64,000 nt of DNA from an uncultured Eubacteriales bacterium. Its GTDB lineage: Bacteria; Bacillota; Clostridia; Lachnospirales; Lachnospiraceae. Below are positions 24,629-32,813 of this stretch, in pieces. The number at the start of each line of letters is the position of its first letter. The stretch's first letter is position 1. A program made the translations under genes and the position numbers. The notes under the pieces are model-generated. The model worked only from the letters and a program-made list of their open reading frames with translations, searched no databases and was not told the origin of the DNA. The stretch is taken from positions 62,001 to 126,000 of the forward strand of contig CATOIK010000002.1 in NCBI GenBank assembly GCA_951800645.1, written 5' to 3'.

Positions 24629-25945
24629 ATGAACCATCAGACAGCCGGCAGAAATATGTTCGGCGACTTTGCAAAATATGCGTCTCTCAGTGTGTGCGGG
24701 ATGATTGGCTTGTCTTGTTATATTCTGGCAGACACCTTTTTTGTGGCCCAGGGCCTGGGAAGCAATGGCCTGGCAGCTTTAAATCTGGCAATTCCGGTAT
24801 ACAATCTGCTGGCCGGTATCGGGCAGATGCTGGGCATGGGCGGAGCTATTAAGTATACCATTTGCAGAAGTCAGGGAGAAGATAGAAACGCAGATATTAT
24901 GTTCACCAATTCCATTTATCTGGCGGTGACTGCATCGGCAGCATTTGTGCTGCTGGGGTTGTTTGGTGCAGATTTTATCACTGGTCTTTTGGGAGCGGAT
25001 GAGCAGGTTTATAATATGACCCTGGTTTATATCAAAACCTTGTGCCTGTTTGCGCCTGCGTTTATGATAAACTATGTGCTGCAGTCCTTTGTGAGAAATG
25101 ACGGCGCACCGCAGTTGGCAATGATTGCGTTAATCAGCGGAAGCCTTATGAATATTGTGCTGGACTATGTATTTATTTTTCCTATGGGAATGGGGATGTT
25201 CGGCGCAGTTCTGGCTACCGGATTTTCGCCGGTAACCGGTATTGCGATTATGCTGCCCTATCTGTTGGGGAAACGAAGAAGGTTCCGACTGGTGAAGACT
25301 GGATTTGTGGGGCGGATGGTTCGCTCTAATCTGTCTCTGGGATTTCCTACCTTAATCGGCCAGCTGTCCTCCGGCATTACTATCATCACCTTTAACACCA
25401 TTATTTTGGGGTTGGAAGGGAACATGGGCGTGGCGGCTTACGGCGTAATTACCAATATTGCATTGGTGGTGGTAGCTATTTACACAGGACTGGCTCAGGG
25501 AATCCAGCCGTTAATCAGCGATGCTTACGGAAAACAGCAGATGGCTGCAGCCCGCACGGTTCTGCGTTACGCCATGGTGACGATGGCAGTATCTTCGGCC
25601 CTGATTTACGGCGGAATCTACTGGTTTGCAGACCCGATTGCCGCCGTGTTCAACAGCGAAGGGCTTGTGCAGCTTCAGACCATGGCAGTGAAGGGGCTGA
25701 AGCTTTACTTTGTATCAAATCCTTTTGTAGGATTCAATATCATCCTGGCTATGCATTTTGCGGCTACGGAGCGGGTGATTCCCGCTCACGGCCTTTCTCT
25801 TTTGCGGGGGCTGTTTTTGATTGTACCCACTGCATTTTTAATGGCAGCCCTTTGGGGCATGACCGGCGTTTGGCTGGCCTTTGCAGCAACGGAGGCGCTG
25901 GTGGCGGTATTGGGGGCAGCGGTTTATCTGACAAGGAAAAAATGA
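24629..25945 (+). CDS. MATE-family efflux transporter
   Basis: 438 residues with about twelve hydrophobic segments in two similar halves, as in MatE proteins (early GLAALNLAIPVYNLLAGIGQMLGMGG; second half FPTLIGQLSSGI). It would export organic cations or other small molecules using an ion gradient; the substrate is unknown. AAGGAG precedes the ATG at 24629, which is favoured over a GTG seven codons earlier. It converges with the SOD-like gene. Confidence 0.93.
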   Translation: MNHQTAGRNMFGDFAKYASLSVCGMIGLSCYILADTFFVAQGLGSNGLAALNLAIPVYNLLAGIGQMLGMGGAIKYTICRSQGEDRNADIMFTNSIYLAVTASAAFVLLGLFGADFITGLLGADEQVYNMTLVYIKTLCLFAPAFMINYVLQSFVRNDGAPQLAMIALISGSLMNIVLDYVFIFPMGMGMFGAVLATGFSPVTGIAIMLPYLLGKRRRFRLVKTGFVGRMVRSNLSLGFPTLIGQLSSGITIITFNTIILGLEGNMGVAAYGVITNIALVVVAIYTGLAQGIQPLISDAYGKQQMAAARTVLRYAMVTMAVSSALIYGGIYWFADPIAAVFNSEGLVQLQTMAVKGLKLYFVSNPFVGFNIILAMHFAATERVIPAHGLSLLRGLFLIVPTAFLMAALWGMTGVWLAFAATEALVAVLGAAVYLTRKK

Positions 25946-25960
25946 TGGATCTGATTCCGC

Positions 25961-26449
25961 TTATGGTCGGATGACGCCGCAGCCGATTTTGGCGCCAGAA
26001 TCTCCTGAAGGCTGAGAAGTAAAGTCATCACGGTTTGCGTGGATGATGACGGAACGGCCCATAATTTCTGCTGTACGGAACCGTTTATCATAAAATACGC
26101 CCCAGGCATAGCCCTGGTTTCCTAAGAGAGGCAGCAGGTCTCCTGCATGATCGGGATGAGGCTGGTTTGTAGGATTAAAGTGCCCGCCGGTCAGAGTAAA
26201 CTGGTGGGAGCAGTCGCCGTTTTCATGGATATGCATGGCATAGAAGTTGGAGGAGCCAGGGATAACTACATTTGGCAGACCGAAAATCTCTGCCGAAACA
26301 AGAATGCCGCCGTAAGGTGTGTCATAGAATTTTACCAGGCCGCTGAGTTGAGGCGCAGAGGGACCTCCGGTTACCCAGGCAGTGGCCTGGGGGCGATTTG
26401 CGGTCAGGAGCTGGAGAAACGCCGATTGAGGTGTTATGGATTGCTGCAT
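25961..26449 (-). CDS. Cu/Zn superoxide dismutase-like protein
   Basis: 162 residues. The metal-site histidines are visible in MHIHENGDC, GGHFNP, HPDHAGDL and VIIHANRDD, and the disulphide cysteines in ENGDC and KIGCGVI. The arginine that normally steers superoxide to the copper (in the GxxGxRxACGVI stretch) is a lysine here (SGAKIGCGVI). No signal peptide is present, although most bacterial SodC proteins are exported. On the minus strand TATACT (26482-26487) can act as a -10. Related cytoplasmic forms occur in Lachnospiraceae; enzymatic activity is unproven. Confidence 0.88.
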   Translation of the reverse strand: MQQSITPQSAFLQLLTANRPQATAWVTGGPSAPQLSGLVKFYDTPYGGILVSAEIFGLPNVVIPGSSNFYAMHIHENGDCSHQFTLTGGHFNPTNQPHPDHAGDLLPLLGNQGYAWGVFYDKRFRTAEIMGRSVIIHANRDDFTSQPSGDSGAKIGCGVIRP

Positions 26450-26586
26450 AGTAAATTCCTTTCACTGGGAGAGGACAATTTAGTATAGTGTATGCAGCGT
26501 GAGATTGGATGTGAACCAGACTGGCGTTTCAATGTGATGTAAGGCTGAACTGTTGCCAATGAGGGATGAGAAAGCGTTTAAACTCC

Positions 26587-26615
26587 TTGAAAATAGAATA
26601 GATTTGTGATAGGAT
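26587..26615 (+). promoter_or_regulatory. Promoter of the FMN riboswitch/ribU transcript
   Basis: TTGAAA (26587-26592) and TAGGAT (26610-26615) are spaced by 17 bp. The next 65 nt form a separate hairpin (26624-26631 with 26677-26684, inner CTTCTT/AAGAAG) before the aptamer starts. Confidence 0.55.
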
Positions 26616-26695
26616 ATATTCAGATGTTCAGAACGGAGCATCTTCTTGACGAAAAAACCTGGTTAAGAAGCATCGGCTGAACATTTGTAAATAAG

Positions 26696-26807
26696 TTCTT
26701 CGGGGCGGGGTGTAATTCCCCACCGGCGGTAAAGTCCGCGAGCCGCTTCAAGCGGTTGATTCGGTGTAATTCCGAAACCGACAGTATAGTCTGGATGAGA
26801 GAAGAAA
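26696..26807 (+). ncRNA. FMN riboswitch (RFN element)
   Basis: The closing stem TTCTTC/GAAGAA and the conserved core blocks are present in order: GGGGCGGGGTGTAATTCCCC, ACCGGCGGTAAAGTCCGCGA, GGTTGATTCGGTGTAATTCC, GAAACCGACAGTATAGTCTG and GATGAGAGAAG. When FMN binds, the terminator at 26877-26909 should form and stop transcription of the riboflavin transporter gene downstream. The FMN aptamer family and its link to ribU are well established. Confidence 0.97.
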
Positions 26808-26876
26808 TTGTGTGAGAGCCGTTTGGCGCGGCATACGCCGTGCAAGGTATTTCAGGCGAGATTGTGATCATGACAA

Positions 26877-26909
26877 CCCCGGATATAAAAATCCGGGGAT
26901 TTTTTATTT
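26877..26909 (+). terminator. Riboswitch-controlled intrinsic terminator
   Basis: CCCCGGAT-ATAAAA-ATCCGGGG is followed by ATTTTTTATTT. It lies about 70 nt after the FMN aptamer and before ribU, as expected for a transcription-attenuating riboswitch. Confidence 0.93.
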
Positions 26910-27031
26910 CATTAGGAAAGTTCGCCCTATGAAATAAAAACGCTCCGCGGGATGCGCACTTCGCGCTTAAGGGAAATGTCTGCTGACGCAGACGCGCTCC
27001 GGCGCGAAAGTCCGGTGAACCGGACTCTTTT
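26908..27031 (+). repeat. Dispersed multi-hairpin repeat, copy 1 (full)
   Basis: About 124 bp made of five consecutive inverted repeats: TTCATAGG-type/CCTATGAA (one extra base in this copy), GCGC/GCGC, GTCTGC/GCAGAC, CGCGC/GCGCG and AGTCCGGT/ACCGGACT with a T-tract. A near-identical copy lies at 41767-41889 and a partial one directly follows here. It stands between the riboswitch terminator and ribU, so every ribU transcript must cross it. No coding content is apparent. Confidence 0.85.
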
Positions 27032-27112
27032 TTCATAGGAAAGTTCGCCCTATGAAATAAAAACGCTCCGCGGGATGCGCACTTCGCGCTTAAGAAAGAT
27101 GGCTGCTCACAC
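27032..27112 (+). repeat. Dispersed multi-hairpin repeat, copy 2 (truncated)
   Basis: The first 63 bp repeat the left half of copy 1 almost exactly (TTCATAGGAAAGTTCG through CGCTTAAG). The third hairpin is recognisable only in part and the rest is missing. It abuts the T-tract of copy 1. The ribosome-binding region of ribU begins about 40 bp further on. Confidence 0.8.
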
Positions 27113-27165
27113 GATTCCTCCAAAGTTGAACTTAACATTACACACAATTAAAGGAGGAAAGAATC

Positions 27166-27807
27166 ATGAAAGAAAAGAAGCTTTTAACAACAAAAAATGT
27201 AGTGCTGATGGGCATGTTTGGCGCACTGGCCGGTGTGCTGATGATTTTTGAGATTCCGCTGCCTTTTCTGGCTCCCAGCTTTTACGGCTTGGACATCAGC
27301 GAGGTCCCCATTTTAGTGGGAACCTTTGCCCTGGGGCCTCTGGCTGGCGCTGTAATGGAAGTAGTAAAAATTCTGGTAAAGCTGGTATTAAAGCCCACCA
27401 GTACCGGCTTTGTAGGGGAATTTGCCAACCTGACCTTCAGTTGCGTCATGGTAATTCCGGCTGGTTTTATTTACAAATTTAACCGCACCCGGAAGGGAGC
27501 GCTGCTTGGACTGACAGCAGGAAGCGTTCTGTTTACGGCAGTTGCCATTGTGGGCAATGCTTTGGTAATGCTTCCGTTTTATTCAAATTTCATGCCTCTG
27601 GATACCATTTTGGCCGCCGGGGCGGCTATCAATCCGGCAGTGGGCAGTGTATGGACTTTCGTGTTCTTTTGCGTAGGGCCGTTTAATGTGGTGAAAAGCG
27701 TCATCGTTTCTGTTCTTACAGTGCTGATTTATAAGCGGGTAAGCGTTCTGATCCACGGAATGGATTTGCACAGGGGCTCGTCTTGTGATATGATTACCCG
27801 TAGATAA
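27166..27807 (+). CDS. ribU: Riboflavin ECF transporter substrate-binding subunit
   Basis: A 213-residue integral membrane protein with about six segments, of the RibU type: MGMFGALAGVLMIFEIPLPF, DISEVPILVGTFALGP and TGFVGEFANLTF fit the S-component family. With the shared ECF energising module (EcfA, EcfA', EcfT; not in this window) it imports riboflavin. The FMN riboswitch upstream independently supports the assignment. AAAGGAGG precedes the ATG. The C-terminal 15 residues are polar. Confidence 0.95.
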   Translation: MKEKKLLTTKNVVLMGMFGALAGVLMIFEIPLPFLAPSFYGLDISEVPILVGTFALGPLAGAVMEVVKILVKLVLKPTSTGFVGEFANLTFSCVMVIPAGFIYKFNRTRKGALLGLTAGSVLFTAVAIVGNALVMLPFYSNFMPLDTILAAGAAINPAVGSVWTFVFFCVGPFNVVKSVIVSVLTVLIYKRVSVLIHGMDLHRGSSCDMITRR

Positions 27808-27823
27808 AGGGGATTGAAATATC

Positions 27824-28879
27824 GTGAATACAAAACTTGTTAAAATTAAGGATTCAGAACATATTGCAGACGAGGCGCTAATAGAGGCAGCCCGGATTAT
27901 CCGGGACGGCGGTCTGGTGGCATTTCCTACAGAGACGGTGTACGGCCTGGGGGCCAATGCGCTGGATGAGGAGGCGGCAAAGAAGATTTATGCAGCCAAA
28001 GGCCGGCCTTCTGACAATCCGCTGATTGCCCATATTTCCTGTATGGAGGAGTTGGAACCGCTGGTATCCCATATTCCGGAGGCAGGCCGGAAGCTGGCTG
28101 AGGCTTACTGGCCGGGGCCGCTGACCATGGTATTTCCTAAAAGCAGTGTTGTGCCTTACGGAACTACCGGCGGTCTTGATACGGTAGCAGTGCGGATGCC
28201 CGGCGATCCGGCAGCAAGGAGGCTGATTGCCCTGGCAGGTGTGCCGATAGCGGCGCCCAGCGCCAACACCTCCGGGCGGCCAAGTCCTACCACGGCTCAG
28301 CATGTGTGGCAGGATATGAACGGAAAAATTGAGATGATTTTAGACGGCGGGCCAGTAGGAATTGGCGTGGAATCCACCATTGTGGATGTGTGCGGGGAGA
28401 TTCCTACTCTGCTGAGACCAGGCGCCATTACCATGGAAATGCTGCGGGAGATTGCCGGAACAGTGGAGATAGACCCAGCTATCCAGGGGCCGCCCAAGGA
28501 TGGTCTTCGGCCAAAGGCGCCGGGTATGAAATATCGGCACTATGCTCCCCATGCAGAGCTGCTTTTAGTGGAGGGGGAGCTGGAGGCAGTAATTGGCCGC
28601 ATCAATTTCCTGGCAAAAGAAAAGCTGGGCCAGAAGTATCGGGTAGGGGTAATCTGTACAGATGAGACCCAGAACCGTTACCGGTACGGTGAAATTCGCA
28701 GCGTGGGCCAGCGTTCCAGGGCGGAGACTATTGCCCACAACCTGTTTGCGGTGCTGCGGGAATTTGATGATTTGGAAGTGGACTACATTTATTCGGAAAG
28801 CTTTTCCAGGGATCATTTGGGACAGGCTATTATGAACCGGCTGACAAAGGCGGCCGGATACCATGTAATTCGGGTATGA
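27824..28879 (+). CDS. tsaC: L-threonylcarbamoyladenylate synthase (Sua5/TsaC family)
   Basis: 351 residues. The N-terminal YrdC domain carries GGLVAFPTETVYGLGANA and the KGRPSDNPLI nucleotide/threonine site. The C-terminal Sua5 domain begins near KAPGMKYRHYAPHA. It makes threonylcarbamoyl-AMP from threonine, bicarbonate and ATP, the first step of t6A37 modification in tRNAs. The two-domain length is the Sua5 form. The GTG start at 27824 has AAAGGGG upstream and lies 17 bp after ribU, so partial co-transcription is possible. Confidence 0.96.
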   Translation: MNTKLVKIKDSEHIADEALIEAARIIRDGGLVAFPTETVYGLGANALDEEAAKKIYAAKGRPSDNPLIAHISCMEELEPLVSHIPEAGRKLAEAYWPGPLTMVFPKSSVVPYGTTGGLDTVAVRMPGDPAARRLIALAGVPIAAPSANTSGRPSPTTAQHVWQDMNGKIEMILDGGPVGIGVESTIVDVCGEIPTLLRPGAITMEMLREIAGTVEIDPAIQGPPKDGLRPKAPGMKYRHYAPHAELLLVEGELEAVIGRINFLAKEKLGQKYRVGVICTDETQNRYRYGEIRSVGQRSRAETIAHNLFAVLREFDDLEVDYIYSESFSRDHLGQAIMNRLTKAAGYHVIRV

Positions 28880-28911
28880 CCGGATTTTGAACAGAAAAGG
28901 AGGCGTGCAGG

Positions 28912-29400
28912 ATGGAACGCAGAGATAAGATCAACTATTATCTGGATCTGGCGGATGTGGTTTCCAAGCGGGGAACCTGTCTTCGCCGGAATTATGGGGC
29001 GGTAATTGTAAAAAACGACGAGGTGATTTCTACCGGATATGTAGGCGCCCCCAGAGGCAGAAAAAACTGCTCAGATTTAGGGGTGTGCATTCGTCAGAAG
29101 ATGCAGGTGCCGCGGGGTGAGCGCTATGAGCTTTGCCGCAGCGTTCATGCAGAGGCCAACGCCATTATCAGTGCAGAGCGGGAGCGGATGATTGGAAGCT
29201 CCATTTATCTGTCAGGCCGGGAAGTGGCCACAGGAGAGTATATCAAAAATTCCTGTAGCTGCTCCATGTGCAAACGGATGATTATTAACGCAGGCATTGA
29301 GAGGGTCTACATCCGGGACGATGAAAACAACTACCGGGTAGTGCAGGTGCAGGACTGGATTGATCAGGATGAATCCCTGGATGGGGTATTTGGATATTGA
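28912..29400 (+). CDS. dCMP/cytidine deaminase family protein
   Basis: 162 residues of the zinc-dependent deaminase fold: the catalytic HAEANAI and the zinc cysteines in CSCSMCKRM. An extra Cys/His-rich stretch (NCSDLGVCIRQ) near residue 57 resembles the second zinc site of dCMP deaminases such as ComEB. It probably converts dCMP to dUMP for dTTP synthesis. AAAGGAGG precedes the ATG, and the stop overlaps the next gene's ATG. Confidence 0.92.
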   Translation: MERRDKINYYLDLADVVSKRGTCLRRNYGAVIVKNDEVISTGYVGAPRGRKNCSDLGVCIRQKMQVPRGERYELCRSVHAEANAIISAERERMIGSSIYLSGREVATGEYIKNSCSCSMCKRMIINAGIERVYIRDDENNYRVVQVQDWIDQDESLDGVFGY

Positions 29401-31265
29401 TGATGAAATTTTTACTGATAGCGATCAATGCGAAATATATTCACTCCAATCCGGGGGTTTACAGTCTGCAGATGTATGCAGAGAAAGCGGAAGCGGAGAG
29501 CAGGACAGCAGATGAGGGAGGCACAGCCCCGGCCGGGGAGGGCCTCCCTGCTGTGCATGTGGAGATTGGAGAGTACACGATCAACAACCAGATGGACCAG
29601 ATCCTGGAGGATGTGTACCGTAGAAAACCGGATATGGTGGGGATTTCTTGCTATATCTGGAATGTGACCTATGGACTTCAACTGGCAAGAGACTTACACA
29701 AGGTGCTGCCGGATACAGATATTTGGCTGGGAGGCCCTGAGGTGTCCTTTGACGCCCCGCAGCTTCTCGAAAGAGAGCCGGAAATTTTGGGAGTGATGAA
29801 GGGTGAGGGAGAGGAGACTTTTGCCGGTCTTTTGCAGTGCTATAAACAGTTGGGCGGAACCGTGCAGCAGTGGAGGCGGAAGGAAACGGCTCTGACAGCG
29901 GAAGCCTTCTGGAAGCAGATGGAGAAATTATCGTCCGTTACCTACCGGAATGCAGACGGACAGATACAGAACCACCCGGTTCGCCCGGTAATGGACATGA
30001 GCCAGATTCCCTTCCTTTACAAAGATCTGAAGGGATTTGAAAACCGGATTGTTTACTATGAAAGCAGCCGGGGATGTCCCTTTTCCTGCAGCTATTGTCT
30101 GTCCTCCGTTGACAAGTCGGTGCGGTTTCGGGACATGAAGCTGGTAAAGCAGGAGCTTGCCTTTTTCCTGGAGCGGAAGGTGCCTCAGGTAAAATTTGTG
30201 GACCGTACCTTTAACTGTAAGAAAAGCCATGCTATGGAAATCTGGAGGTTTATTCTGGAAAACGATAACGGCGTTACCAACTTCCATTTTGAGATTGGGG
30301 CGGATTTGCTGGATGAGGACGCTTTGACGCTTATGGGTCAGATGCGGCCTGGGCTGATTCAACTGGAGATTGGCGTTCAGAGCACGAACCCGGATACCAT
30401 CCGGGAGATTCACCGAACCATGGATTTAGAGCAGGTGCGCCAGGTGACTGCCCGCATCAATGCCGGATGCAATGTACACCAGCATTTGGATCTGATTGCA
30501 GGACTGCCCTTTGAAGATTATCAGTCCTTTGTAAAATCCTTTAATGATGTTTACGCCATGGAGCCGGAGCAGCTGCAGTTGGGGTTTTTAAAGGTTCTGA
30601 AAGGTTCTCCCATGTATGAGATGGCGGAGCAGTACGGTCTGGTATATCGGGCGGAGCCGCCGTATGAGGTGCTTGCTACCCGATGGCTGCCGTATGGAGA
30701 TATACTGCGCTTAAAAGGGGTGGAGGATATGGTGGAGGTTTATTACAACAGCCGCCAGTTTACTAAGACCTTAAAGCTGCTGGAGCAGAAGTTTACAGAT
30801 GCTTTTTCCATGTTTGAAGCATTGGCGGGATATTATGAGGAAAAGGGGTTCGCCGGTATCAATCACAGCCGGTTAGCCAGATATGAGCTTTTGCATGAGT
30901 TTATCCGGAGCCGGGAGTATGTTTGGAGTCAGGAGCCAATCCAGGCGAATGAGGACTGGCTGGCTCAGTGCGAAGACGCCCTGATGACCGATTTATATCT
31001 GCGTGAAAATGCCAAGAGCCGTCCCTCCTTTGCTTTAGATCAGCAGCCATATAAACAGGAAATTCGGGCTTTGGAGCCGGAGCTTCGCAGGCTGGGAACC
31101 CAGATTCATGTGGAAGTTCTCCGTTCCGGAACGGTGCTGAGGTTTGATTACCGGAGCCGGGATCCACTGACAAACAATGCGGGAGTAGAGCAGATAGGCA
31201 TCATACAGGCCGGGGAAACACAGGCTGAAGCAGCCGAGGAACAGCATTCTCAGGAGGAATTGTAA
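29400..31265 (+). CDS. B12-binding radical SAM protein (DUF4080 type)
   Basis: 621 residues. An N-terminal cobalamin-binding-like domain (about 1-140; GISCYIWNVTYGLQLA, WLGGPEVS) is followed by a radical SAM core with the iron-sulphur cluster motif CPFSCSYC (near residue 225) and a C-terminal DUF4080-like region (about 380-600). It should generate a 5'-deoxyadenosyl radical; the substrate is unknown for this subfamily. Start codons ATG at 29400 and 29403 are equivalent; the first overlaps the deaminase stop. A Gly/Ala-rich linker (residues 36-50) is not usual in the B12 domain and may be a local insert. Confidence 0.9.
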   Translation: MMKFLLIAINAKYIHSNPGVYSLQMYAEKAEAESRTADEGGTAPAGEGLPAVHVEIGEYTINNQMDQILEDVYRRKPDMVGISCYIWNVTYGLQLARDLHKVLPDTDIWLGGPEVSFDAPQLLEREPEILGVMKGEGEETFAGLLQCYKQLGGTVQQWRRKETALTAEAFWKQMEKLSSVTYRNADGQIQNHPVRPVMDMSQIPFLYKDLKGFENRIVYYESSRGCPFSCSYCLSSVDKSVRFRDMKLVKQELAFFLERKVPQVKFVDRTFNCKKSHAMEIWRFILENDNGVTNFHFEIGADLLDEDALTLMGQMRPGLIQLEIGVQSTNPDTIREIHRTMDLEQVRQVTARINAGCNVHQHLDLIAGLPFEDYQSFVKSFNDVYAMEPEQLQLGFLKVLKGSPMYEMAEQYGLVYRAEPPYEVLATRWLPYGDILRLKGVEDMVEVYYNSRQFTKTLKLLEQKFTDAFSMFEALAGYYEEKGFAGINHSRLARYELLHEFIRSREYVWSQEPIQANEDWLAQCEDALMTDLYLRENAKSRPSFALDQQPYKQEIRALEPELRRLGTQIHVEVLRSGTVLRFDYRSRDPLTNNAGVEQIGIIQAGETQAEAAEEQHSQEEL

Positions 31266-31918
31266 TGGCAAAGAGAGAGACAAAAGCGCAGCAGGCAGAG
31301 CGGGTGAACCGGATTTTGGCTGCTATGGATAAGGAATACGGAACAGAATACCGCTGCTATTTAAACCATGAGACCCCCTGGCAGCTTCTGATTGCAGTAA
31401 TTATGAGCGCCCAGTGCACCGACGCCAGGGTAAATATTGTAACGGCGGATTTGTTTCAGAAATACGATACTCTGGAAAAGTTTGCAGCAGCAGACTTAAA
31501 GGAGCTGGAACAGGACATCCATTCCATCGGATTTTATCATATGAAGGCGAAGAATATCATCGCCTGCTGTAAGGCTTTGGTGGAGCAGTACGGCGGGGAG
31601 GTGCCCCGGACGATAGAGGAGCTGACCGGCCTGGCAGGAGTGGGAAGAAAGACTGCAAATGTGATTCGCGGAAACATCTATAACGAACCCAGCATCGTTG
31701 TGGATACCCATGTAAAACGGATTTCCCGGAAGCTGGGACTGACGAAAGAGGAAGACCCGGAAAAGATTGAGTATGCCCTGATGAAGGTGCTGCCGAAAGA
31801 CCACTGGATTTTGTGGAATATTCATGTGATTACTCTGGGACGAACCATCTGTACGGCCCGAAGCCCTAAATGCAGCCAGTGCTTTCTGCGGCAGGACTGC
31901 CCGTCTGCGGAGGTGTAA
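31265..31918 (+). CDS. nth: Endonuclease III (DNA glycosylase/AP lyase)
   Basis: 217 residues. The helix-hairpin-helix LTGLAGVGRKTANVI contains the catalytic lysine, VVDTHVKR contains the catalytic aspartate, and the C-terminal 4Fe-4S cysteines are in CTARSPKCSQCFLRQDC. It removes oxidised pyrimidines in base-excision repair. The ATG overlaps the preceding stop by one base. The length is standard. Confidence 0.97.
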   Translation: MAKRETKAQQAERVNRILAAMDKEYGTEYRCYLNHETPWQLLIAVIMSAQCTDARVNIVTADLFQKYDTLEKFAAADLKELEQDIHSIGFYHMKAKNIIACCKALVEQYGGEVPRTIEELTGLAGVGRKTANVIRGNIYNEPSIVVDTHVKRISRKLGLTKEEDPEKIEYALMKVLPKDHWILWNIHVITLGRTICTARSPKCSQCFLRQDCPSAEV

Positions 31919-31919
31919 G

Positions 31920-32654
31920 ATGGAGTCTGTCTGCAATACTTACATCGCCCTGGATCTGGAGACCACTGGCCTGAACCCTAAGCGGGACAGGATTATTGAG
32001 ATTGGCGCAGTCCGGGTAGAGGACGGTGCGGAGCAGGGAATCTTTCATCAGATGGTGAACCCGCACCGAAAGCTGGAAGAACGGATTACAGAGCTGACCG
32101 GTATCACAGATGAAATGGTGGAAGATGCCCCTGATATTGGGGATATTATCGGCCCGTTCCTGGATTTCTGTGGAGAACTTCCTCTTTTGGGCCATCACAT
32201 TATCTTTGATTACAGCTTTTTGAAGCAGGCGGCGGTGAATGCAGGCATCGATTTTCAACGGGACGGCATCGACACCTTGAAGCTTTGCCGCCTTTTTATG
32301 CCGGCTGGGGAGAAAAAGAATCTGGAAGCGGCCTGCGCCTGGTATCAGGTGAAGCGGCAGGGCGCTCACCGGGCTCTGGGAGACGCCAGGGACGCAGACG
32401 CTCTTTACCGGCAGACGGTGCTTTGCCACGGAGAGGAGAACCCGGCGGCGTTTGTGCCGAAACCCTTGATTTACAAGGTGAAAAGAGAGCAGCCAGCATC
32501 GAAAAAGCAAAAAGAGGACTTGCGGTATTTACTAAAATATCATAAAATAGATTTACCTGTGCAAATTGAACATCTGAGCCGAAGCGAGGCGTCCCGGTAC
32601 ACAGATAAAATCATTTCACAGTATGGAAGAATCCAAAAACAGAAAACCAATTAA
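31920..32654 (+). CDS. DEDDh 3'-5' exonuclease (DnaQ/PolC-like)
   Basis: 244 residues. The three exonuclease motifs are visible: ALDLETTGL (Exo I), GHHIIFDYSF (Exo II) and HRALGDARD (Exo III, DEDDh type). The catalytic domain occupies about residues 1-170. The rest is a basic tail (KREQPASKKQKEDLRYLLKYH) that may be a small nucleic-acid or partner-binding element. It resembles stand-alone relatives of the epsilon/PolC proofreading domain. It begins one base after nth. Confidence 0.92.
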   Translation: MESVCNTYIALDLETTGLNPKRDRIIEIGAVRVEDGAEQGIFHQMVNPHRKLEERITELTGITDEMVEDAPDIGDIIGPFLDFCGELPLLGHHIIFDYSFLKQAAVNAGIDFQRDGIDTLKLCRLFMPAGEKKNLEAACAWYQVKRQGAHRALGDARDADALYRQTVLCHGEENPAAFVPKPLIYKVKREQPASKKQKEDLRYLLKYHKIDLPVQIEHLSRSEASRYTDKIISQYGRIQKQKTN

Positions 32655-32673
32655 GAACGAGGTGAATTTCATC

Positions 32674-32784
32674 ATGATGAATATGCATAATAATAAGAAA
32701 CGGAAAATCATCGTAACAGTAGTGGCTGTAATCCTGGCTTTGTCCATGATTGTGCCGACTGCCCTGTCTTTGATGATGATGTAA
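32674..32784 (+). CDS. 36-residue single-pass membrane peptide
   Basis: A short basic N-terminus (NNKKRKI) is followed by a hydrophobic segment IVTVVAVILALSMIVPTALSL. AACGAGGTG precedes the ATG at acceptable spacing, and it fits the gap between the exonuclease and VanW genes. It could be a real small protein, or the ancestral start of an exported protein. Function unknown. Confidence 0.55.
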   Translation: MMNMHNNKKRKIIVTVVAVILALSMIVPTALSLMMM

Positions 32785-32813
32785 GAGGGAATTGGTAAGA
32801 GGAGCTTATGATT

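Noticed and set aside
26908-27112. Possible CRISPR array
   Set aside because: The repeats are long, each internally palindromic, only one and a half copies are adjacent, and there are no unique spacers or cas genes.
26620-27147. Minus-strand open frame with a duplicated peptide (LSAKCASRGAFLFHRANFP)
   Set aside because: It runs antisense through the FMN riboswitch and the hairpin repeat; the duplicated peptide is only the translation of the repeated DNA.
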